A DNA stretch of 10,381 nt from Alphaproteobacteria bacterium. GTDB taxonomy: Bacteria > Pseudomonadota > Alphaproteobacteria > Micavibrionales > Micavibrionaceae. The stretch is from positions 1-10,381 of the forward strand of contig JAGLKL010000033.1 in NCBI GenBank assembly GCA_023141075.1, in the 5' to 3' direction. This document shows positions 5,397-10,381 of this stretch, piece by piece. Numbering within the stretch: position 1 is the stretch's first letter; the number at the start of each line of letters is the position of its first letter. The notes below the pieces were generated by a model. It ran no database searches and was not told where the DNA came from. It saw only the letters and a list, made by a program, of their open reading frames with translations. The translations under genes and the position numbers were made by a program.

Positions 5397-5819
5397 ACTA
5401 TATTCCTAAGACATAATTTCTATAATCTTTTATACATAAAAGTGACACTCAGTATCTCTATTATTATGGTGAAGATCAAGAGTTTCTTTTATGAATTCCG
5501 ATATTTTTCATGAGCTTACAAGAGATTTCTTATGTAAACCATACGTTAGTATTGTGATGCAGTATAGAAGTGGATTTGTGCGCTATGCTTTGTTGCATGT
5601 GCGTCATAATCTGTGTGTTTTTGTGCATACTTTATACACGTGCTTTGTGTTATCCACAATAATTTCAATGGGTTATAAGAATTTTGTGGACTTATTTGCT
5701 TTTGTCCCATATAACATTTGCTGTGTTGCGAGGACAAGTTTTCAAAAAAATTACGCCTTAAGCATATATAAATAACGAGTGTAAAAACTAGCTAACAATA
5801 ATTAATAAGAGGTTTATTT
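5397..5819. other. 423-bp AT-rich gap between divergent genes, DnaA-box-like cluster
   Basis: I find no convincing gene here. It separates the Dabb gene (leftward) from the hydrolase (rightward), so it must hold both promoters. It is AT-rich and contains several 9-mers close to the DnaA box TTATNCACA: TTATACATA (5430-5438, one mismatch), TGTGCATAC (5622-5630, reverse strand, one mismatch), TTATACACG (5632-5640, one mismatch) and a perfect TTATCCACA (5650-5658). Three of them lie within 37 bp. This could be a DnaA-controlled promoter, a DnaA-titrating site or part of a replication origin. Typical origin neighbours (dnaA, dnaN, hemE, parAB, gidAB) are not in the window. Confidence 0.45.
5650..5658 (+). 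promoter_or_regulatory. Perfect DnaA box TTATCCACA
   Basis: It matches the high-affinity consensus at 9 of 9 positions. Two one-mismatch boxes lie at 5622-5630 (opposite strand) and 5632-5640; centre spacings are 10 and 18 bp. Binding is inferred from the consensus. Confidence 0.5.
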
Positions 5820-6497
5820 ATGCCTGAAGTTATTCTGAACGGCCCGGCGGGTCGCCTGGAAGGGCGCTATTATCATTCAAAAATTAAGGATGCACCGCTG
5901 GCTGTGGTTCTTCATCCGAATCCGCAGCATGGCGGTACGATGAATAACAAGATTACTTATGCATTGTATCAGGCTTTTGTGGCTCGTGGTTTTTCCGTCT
6001 TGCGTTTTAATTTTCGTGGTGTGGGTCGCTCGCAGGGGACTTATGATGAAGGAGAAGGCGAGCTTAGCGATGCAGCTTCAGCGCTTGACTGGATGCAAGA
6101 TATTAATCCTAATGCCCCTTATGTATGGGTCGCAGGGTTTTCTTTTGGTGCGTGGATCGGGATGCAGCTTTTGATGCGTCGTCCGGAAATCCATGGATTT
6201 ATTTCAATTGCTCCGCCTGCCCATATGGATGATTTTTCATTCCTTGCGCCGTGTCCGACATCGGGGCTTATGCTTCATGGGGAGCGCGATGATATCATTC
6301 CTCATGAATGTGTGAGAGAGCTTGTTGAGCGCTTGCACATGCAAAAAGGAATCGATATTGATTTCCGTTTATTGCCCGGGGCAAATCATTTCTTTCACAA
6401 TCATATCGATGAGATGATCAATCATGTTCATGATCATATGAATCATGCAGAAAGTGGTGGCCTACAAGTACCTGTTAAGCTCAGGATGGCTGCATAA
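5820..6497 (+). CDS. Alpha/beta hydrolase, COG2945 type
   Basis: A 225-aa cytoplasmic hydrolase of the small COG2945-like group. The nucleophile elbow is GFSFG with Ser108. LHPNPQHGGTMNNK (31-44) is the characteristic oxyanion-side loop of this group, and FRGVGRSQGTYDEGEGE (65-81) follows. The acid is probably Asp157 or Asp158 in MLHGERDDIIP, and the catalytic His is His190 in GANHFF. All three triad elements are therefore present and the length is normal for the group. The substrate is unknown; related proteins are described as esterase-like. The ATG has AAGAGG seven bases upstream, a good ribosome binding site. The C-terminus after residue 190 is unusually His-rich (HFFHNHIDEMINHVHDHMNH) and is followed by a 15-residue tail (ESGGLQVPVKLRMAA) that I do not recognise. 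It stands alone, with a likely terminator 134 bases downstream. Confidence 0.93.
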   Translation: MPEVILNGPAGRLEGRYYHSKIKDAPLAVVLHPNPQHGGTMNNKITYALYQAFVARGFSVLRFNFRGVGRSQGTYDEGEGELSDAASALDWMQDINPNAPYVWVAGFSFGAWIGMQLLMRRPEIHGFISIAPPAHMDDFSFLAPCPTSGLMLHGERDDIIPHECVRELVERLHMQKGIDIDFRLLPGANHFFHNHIDEMINHVHDHMNHAESGGLQVPVKLRMAA

Positions 6498-6733
6498 AAA
6501 ATCAGATTAGGGTTATATAATCATTTTGCTTTTCTAATCTTGAAAGAACAAGCGGATATTGCTCAGCGGCATGTCAGAACCATATGTATGGATTTTCACT
6601 GATGTATAAAACTTCTTGATTATCTTTGATTTTGCCAAGCCGGCTCTGGCCATCTTTTTTGCTGCGCGGTACAAATGGAAAACATATTATATTTGCAATA
6701 ATGAATAATTAAAACTCAATACTGGAAAAGGCT
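6498..6733. other. 236-bp intergenic region, hydrolase to AsmA-like gene
   Basis: No gene of convincing quality. A 7-bp inverted repeat AGATTAG / CTAATCT (6504-6510 and 6534-6540) with a 23-base loop lies just after the hydrolase stop. A hairpin with a T-run lies at 6634-6660. The AT-rich stretch 6681-6710 before the AsmA-like gene probably holds its promoter, but I cannot name clear -35/-10 boxes. Confidence 0.4.
6634..6660 (+). terminator. Candidate Rho-independent terminator after the hydrolase
   Basis: GCCAAGCCGGCTCTGGC can pair GCCAAG with CT-TGGC (one bulged C) around a CCGG loop, followed after CATC by six T residues. The stem is short and the T-run is four bases away, so it is only a moderate candidate. 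It would separate the hydrolase from the AsmA-like gene. Confidence 0.42.
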
Positions 6734-9700
6734 GTGGTCGAGAAAGTAAAACGAGTTGTTTGGCGAACCGGTAAGCTTAGCTTAATGATTCTGGGCGCTT
6801 TTGGTGTGCTTAGTGTAATACTGGCCGGTTTGTTTGTCTGGCGTGTTTCATCTAGGCCGCTGGATATCAGTTTTGCCAAGAACACGATTGAGGCGGCTAT
6901 ATATGACAAGACTACCGGTAGTTACGCTCGTATGGGAAAGACCGTTCTGTTCTGGCCGGATCTGGACGGGCCGCTATATTTACAAATTCATAACGGGCAG
7001 TTCTTTAATAAAGACGGAGTGCTGATCGGCTCGACCGGGCAGATTGATGTCAGTTTTTTCGGTATTGGTTTGTTGATGGGGCGCATTTTGCCCAAAGCCA
7101 TTATTATCAAGGAACCGAGTGTGCGTTTAGAGCGCAAGGAGGACGGAAGCTTATCTTTTGATATTGGTTCGGAGGAAGAGCAAGCGTCTACCAAAGAAAT
7201 AGCGGATGGAGGGAACGCGAAAGCTGTTATTCGTGAGATGCTTTCTCATATTGCCGGCCCGGTGCGCGAGGGCGGCATAATGTCTGGCTCGTTGCTATCC
7301 CGATTGCGCGGTTTTTCCATCGAGAATGCACGGCTTTTTGTCGATGATAAGGTTTTACAGCAGACTTGGTCATTGCCTGATTTTGATCTGGCGTTTATGA
7401 ACACTGGTGAAGGGGCAGGCGGGTTTGCTCATATGACATTGCCGGGCTCGGAGACAGAAGGGCCGGTGTTGGATATTTCGATAGAGTATGATTGGTGGCA
7501 CGGGGACATTGAATTATCAACCGATGTAATTGCGCTGAATGTGAATGATATTATCAGCAAGATTCCTGCTCTGGATATGCCGGCAACGCAAGATGCTGTC
7601 ATTAGCGCGCATATTGAGGTGATATTGGACGATCTTAACTTTATGCCTTCCGAGGTGCGTATTGATGCCTATTCCGAAGGGGGAGAAATTTCTCATTCCA
7701 TGTTGTCTGATGATCCGATTCCTTACAAAGATTTGGCTTTGAGTCTATTGTATGATTATGGGGGCAAAGTGATGCAACTGCGTAATACCCGAGTATCTCT
7801 TGGCGGTATACAATTTGAATTTAGCGGTGATCTGACGCGTGAAGAGGAAAAAATCTCCGGGCCGGTGCGAATATGGACAAAGGACGTTGAACATGGAAGC
7901 ATTGGGGAAATCTGGCCAAAATTCCTGAAGGGAGATGATGCCGAGAAATGGGTTGTTCAGCGCATGGCAGATGGAGTTTTTGAGCAAGTTTCTGTGGCGT
8001 TTGATTTGGTTGTTGAGAAGCAAATAGATCAATTACCCGTTTCGCAGATAGAGCCTGAGGCTGGAGATATTGATTTTGATTTTGAATTTGTGCCTAATAT
8101 TGAAGATGAGCACAGAGAAGGAGCTGCGTTCAAGATCGAGCCAGAGCCAGAGCCAGAGTTGGAGCCGGAGGAGAATTGGTACGCAGATGTAAAAAATGTT
8201 TTGGTTGATTTTAAGGCGCGGGATATGACTCTGGATTATCATGCGCCTTTGCCCAAAGCTTATCATATCTATGGTTCGGGGCAGCTTGATGTTGATAATG
8301 ATTCTTTGAGCGTCGATATCGAAAAGGCGCAGATTGGCGGGATGGATGTTGGGGTTTCTAAGATTTATTTTGATGAGCTGATCGCCGAGGGGGTTGGTGA
8401 TGCAGATATGCGTTTTGAAGTTAAGAGCAGCGTTGCTAATGTTCTGCGCTATATTTCCAATGATCCGATTAATCTTGGCGAGACCGGCATGGATATCGAT
8501 CATGTCAAAGGTGATGCAGCGCTTAAGGTCTGGTTGCATTTTCCAGCGCGTAAAAGCGTGCTGATGAGTGAGTTTAAGATTGATATCAGTGGGTCTCTTA
8601 ATGACGTTGTGTTCCCGGGTGTTGTCAGGGATCTCGATATAAAAGGCGGGCCTTTGCAGATTGCTGTGAAGGATAATCATGTGAAGATGAAAGGTTCTGC
8701 ATTGCTCGACGGGCATGAGATGGGGCTTGTCTGGGAGACTTTCTTAAAAAGCAAGGGGCAGGCTTATAAGGAAAAGGTTGAAGCGCGGTTACTAGTTGGT
8801 GAAGAGTTGCGCGAAAAACTGGGCATTGATCTGACCGAGTTTTTGAGCGGATCATTGGGTACGGAACTGACCTATACATCTTACAGGGACGGCACGGCAG
8901 ATGCGCAAGTGAGCGCCGATATCACACCGGCTTTGTTATTTATTGATCCATTTGATTATGAGAAGCCGCAAGGGCAGGACGGAAAGGTTAGTCTTGATGC
9001 TTATTTTGAAGACGGTGTGTTGCAAAAAATTACGAATTTAAGTGTGCAAGCGCCGGGTTTTATGCTGCGAAAGGGAGAGGTGCTTTTCACTACGTTACCT
9101 GCAGCAAAAGAGGGCGAGGAAGTGGAAATCGCACTTGCTAGCGGAAGCACACCGCAATTTACGCTGGGGGAAACAAAGTCTTCGCTAAAGTTTGCTTACG
9201 ATAAAAATCGCACTGTGGATATTGCGCTGGAGGGTGAATTTCTGGATGCGCAGCCCTTTATGGACGCGGAAGAAACGCAGGAAGAATATGATGTACCGGC
9301 TATGCGTATTGCAGTGAAGGCAGGCAAAGTACGCACGGCTCCGAAGCAGTTGGCTGAAAATGTCCGGGCTTACCTGATGATTGATGAACAAGGTCGGTTC
9401 GACAGAATAGAAATAGACGGGCATATCGGTGCGTCGGATGTTTTTGTGCGTTTTAATGAAGAAGGCAATAGAGAGGGCAAGCGAACGTTCCGCATGAAAA
9501 CAGAAGATGCGGGGGCGTTTTTGAAGGCGTTTGGAGTTTATAAAAACGTTGTCGGGGGAACTATGGCTATTTACGGCGAGCCGATACGCGGGATTTATGA
9601 TCGTAATATCCGGGGTCGTGCGGAGATTTCCGATTTTAAGGTCGTGAAGGCTCCGGCTCTGGCAAAATTATTAAGTCTTTTGTCTTTGGGTGGAATTGCA

Positions 9701-10075
9701 GAAGTTTTGGCGAATGATGGGCTGCGTTTTGACAAAATGGAAGTAGATTTTAGCTGGTTGTATCGCAAGCAAGGGAGTTTGTTGAAGCTTGAGAAAGGGC
9801 GCACATCGGGGAATACGCTGGGCATATTGTTTGAAGGCACGTTTGATAATCACAAACGTGTGATAGATGTGTCTGGAACGATTGCACCGATGAATACACT
9901 CAATAAGATTTTAAATGCAATACCTCTAATAGGCAGTATTTTAACAGGCGGCGAGGGCAGAGGCATGTTTGCTGCGACTTACAGCATTAAAGGCTCTTCC
10001 GATGATCCGCAAATATCGGTTAATCCTTTATCTGTCATTACGCCGGGGATATTGCGCAGGATCTTATGGGAATAA
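6734..10075 (+). CDS. AsmA/YhdP-like envelope protein (DUF3971 plus AsmA C-terminal region)
   Basis: A 1113-aa protein anchored in the inner membrane by one helix at residues about 15-36 after a basic start (VEKVKRVVWRTGK), with the remainder expected in the periplasm as a long beta-rich rod. Residues about 65-145 (FWPDLDGPLYLQIHNGQF, then IDVSFFGIGLLMGRILPKAI) fit the DUF3971 N-terminal segment of YhdP-type proteins. Residues about 915-1110 (FRMKTEDAGAFLKAFGVY, LLSLLSLGGIAEVLANDGL, DVSGTIAPMNTLNKIL and the final PLSVITPGILRRILWE) are the AsmA-like C-terminal region. Relatives (YhdP, TamB, YdbH) are thought to carry phospholipids from inner to outer membrane; that role is family inference. 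The start is GTG; an in-frame stop at 6710 rules out a longer form, and GGAAAAGG lies just upstream. A Glu-Pro run (EPEPEPELEPEE, about 469-480) interrupts the middle. It stands alone with no partner gene in the window. Confidence 0.92.
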   Translation: MVEKVKRVVWRTGKLSLMILGAFGVLSVILAGLFVWRVSSRPLDISFAKNTIEAAIYDKTTGSYARMGKTVLFWPDLDGPLYLQIHNGQFFNKDGVLIGSTGQIDVSFFGIGLLMGRILPKAIIIKEPSVRLERKEDGSLSFDIGSEEEQASTKEIADGGNAKAVIREMLSHIAGPVREGGIMSGSLLSRLRGFSIENARLFVDDKVLQQTWSLPDFDLAFMNTGEGAGGFAHMTLPGSETEGPVLDISIEYDWWHGDIELSTDVIALNVNDIISKIPALDMPATQDAVISAHIEVILDDLNFMPSEVRIDAYSEGGEISHSMLSDDPIPYKDLALSLLYDYGGKVMQLRNTRVSLGGIQFEFSGDLTREEEKISGPVRIWTKDVEHGSIGEIWPKFLKGDDAEKWVVQRMADGVFEQVSVAFDLVVEKQIDQLPVSQIEPEAGDIDFDFEFVPNIEDEHREGAAFKIEPEPEPELEPEENWYADVKNVLVDFKARDMTLDYHAPLPKAYHIYGSGQLDVDNDSLSVDIEKAQIGGMDVGVSKIYFDELIAEGVGDADMRFEVKSSVANVLRYISNDPINLGETGMDIDHVKGDAALKVWLHFPARKSVLMSEFKIDISGSLNDVVFPGVVRDLDIKGGPLQIAVKDNHVKMKGSALLDGHEMGLVWETFLKSKGQAYKEKVEARLLVGEELREKLGIDLTEFLSGSLGTELTYTSYRDGTADAQVSADITPALLFIDPFDYEKPQGQDGKVSLDAYFEDGVLQKITNLSVQAPGFMLRKGEVLFTTLPAAKEGEEVEIALASGSTPQFTLGETKSSLKFAYDKNRTVDIALEGEFLDAQPFMDAEETQEEYDVPAMRIAVKAGKVRTAPKQLAENVRAYLMIDEQGRFDRIEIDGHIGASDVFVRFNEEGNREGKRTFRMKTEDAGAFLKAFGVYKNVVGGTMAIYGEPIRGIYDRNIRGRAEISDFKVVKAPALAKLLSLLSLGGIAEVLANDGLRFDKMEVDFSWLYRKQGSLLKLEKGRTSGNTLGILFEGTFDNHKRVIDVSGTIAPMNTLNKILNAIPLIGSILTGGEGRGMFAATYSIKGSSDDPQISVNPLSVITPGILRRILWE

Positions 10076-10080
10076 AACCC

Positions 10081-10109
10081 TTGACAATGTAGGAATAATA
10101 TCTTATATC
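10081..10109 (+). promoter_or_regulatory. Strong sigma70-type promoter candidate
   Basis: A perfect -35 TTGACA (10081-10086), a 17-base spacer and -10 TATATC (10104-10109, 4 of 6 matches), starting five bases after the AsmA-like stop codon. It would start transcription near 10116, driving whatever lies at the right edge. The best promoter by consensus in this window. Confidence 0.5.
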
Positions 10110-10162
10110 TGGAAATAAAACATAACGTCGCACAGGTGGGCGTGAATTTTTATAAACTAATA

Positions 10163-10195
10163 CCAATTCGTATTCATTTAATGAAGATGAATTGG
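10163..10195. repeat. 33-bp imperfect palindrome (possible operator or repeat unit)
   Basis: The outer arms CCAATTC (10163-10169) and GAATTGG (10189-10195) are perfect complements, and the inner arms TTCATT / AATGAA (10172-10177 and 10181-10186) are also complementary, with two mismatched pairs between and a 3-base centre. It lies about 50 bases downstream of the promoter candidate and covers the first codons of the frame at 10181. It could be an operator, a leader hairpin or a small dispersed repeat. Confidence 0.45.
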
Positions 10196-10381
10196 GAGGA
10201 CGCAGGAAAAAGACAGAGTAAAAATGCTAATAAATTCTGCAAATCTCCCGGAGCAAACTATACAAAACGGCCAAAGAATTGGCCAATAAGGCAAAAATTC
10301 CCCGTATCTCGACAAACAAACTATACAAAACAGGAAAAAGACGTAAAAAAGAAGAGGATAACGTCAGTCGCAACTTTTTCT
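10181..10381 (+). CDS. Unfinished reading frame at right edge, uncertain
   Basis: From ATG at 10181 (or 10187) the frame stays open for 67 codons to the end of the window: MKMNWEDAGKRQSKNANKF and on, Lys/Asn-rich, with no known motif. There is no ribosome binding site, and the start lies within the 33-bp palindrome. A different frame, open from after two stops near 10220, reads SKLYKTAKELANKAKIPR then ISTNKLYKTGKRRKKEED. That looks more protein-like and recalls Rho-N/SAP-type short helical motifs, but has no ATG or GTG start. Either may be real, or this may be a broken gene. A 14-bp direct repeat AAACTATACAAAAC occurs twice here. I cannot settle this from the fragment. Confidence 0.3.
   Translation, partial: MKMNWEDAGKRQSKNANKFCKSPGANYTKRPKNWPIRQKFPVSRQTNYTKQEKDVKKKRITSVATFS

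Noticed and set aside
5491..5775. 94-codon plus-strand open frame in the gap before the hydrolase
   Set aside because: No clear ribosome binding site, cysteine-rich and low-complexity translation with no motif, and it lies over the AT-rich DnaA-box cluster; most likely chance.
8033..8716. 227-codon minus-strand open frame inside the AsmA-like gene
   Set aside because: It is antisense to a continuous, well-supported coding sequence, and its translation has no recognisable motif.
1..10381. CRISPR array or rRNA genes
   Set aside because: No regularly spaced direct repeats and no rRNA-like segments were seen; the repeats present are inverted and irregularly placed.

Overview
The window looks like chromosomal DNA of an alphaproteobacterium with moderate GC content. 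The supporting signs are the elongator tRNA-Met, an MnmA of alphaproteobacterial style, a response regulator with a GPDRRRR tail beside a separate Hpt-like protein, and a peptidoglycan-binding protein of a type I associate with Micavibrio-like and Rhodospirillales-like bacteria. This placement is inference from protein style; no marker gene fixes it.

Layout. (1) 83-2043, plus strand: an accessory-looking block. A 409-aa protein carries an N-terminal peptidoglycan-binding-like domain and a C-terminal lysozyme/transglycosylase-like domain. It overlaps a small two-helix membrane protein. Two short remnants follow: an IS3-type OrfA N-terminus and the C-terminal half of a DUF6527-type protein, joined by an ATGA overlap. 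(2) 2114-4805, minus strand: tRNA-Met(CAT), mnmA (tRNA 2-thiouridylase), and a translationally coupled response regulator / Hpt-like pair. (3) 5097-5396, minus strand: a Dabb-domain protein. (4) 5397-5819: a 423-bp AT-rich gap with a tight cluster of DnaA-box-like 9-mers, one a perfect TTATCCACA. (5) 5820-10075, plus strand: a COG2945-type alpha/beta hydrolase, a probable terminator, and a 1113-aa AsmA/YhdP-like envelope protein. (6) 10076-10381: a strong promoter-like sequence, a 33-bp imperfect palindrome and an unfinished reading frame.

The clearest non-gene structure is a family of palindromic repeats with ends TATAGTAGTTTCACTTAA. There is one full 168-bp MITE-like element (4807-4974), one 47-bp internally deleted copy (3553-3599), one solo end (2360-2377) and a possible scrap (5027-5040). 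These pieces lie within a few bases of the starts of the response regulator and mnmA and of the 3' end of mnmA, so they may have changed expression or start sites there.

Most genes here are ordinary housekeeping or envelope genes. I do not see a complete undescribed defence or mobile system. The parts most worth a second look are the accessory block at 83-2043, the MITE family around mnmA and the response regulator, and the DnaA-box cluster.
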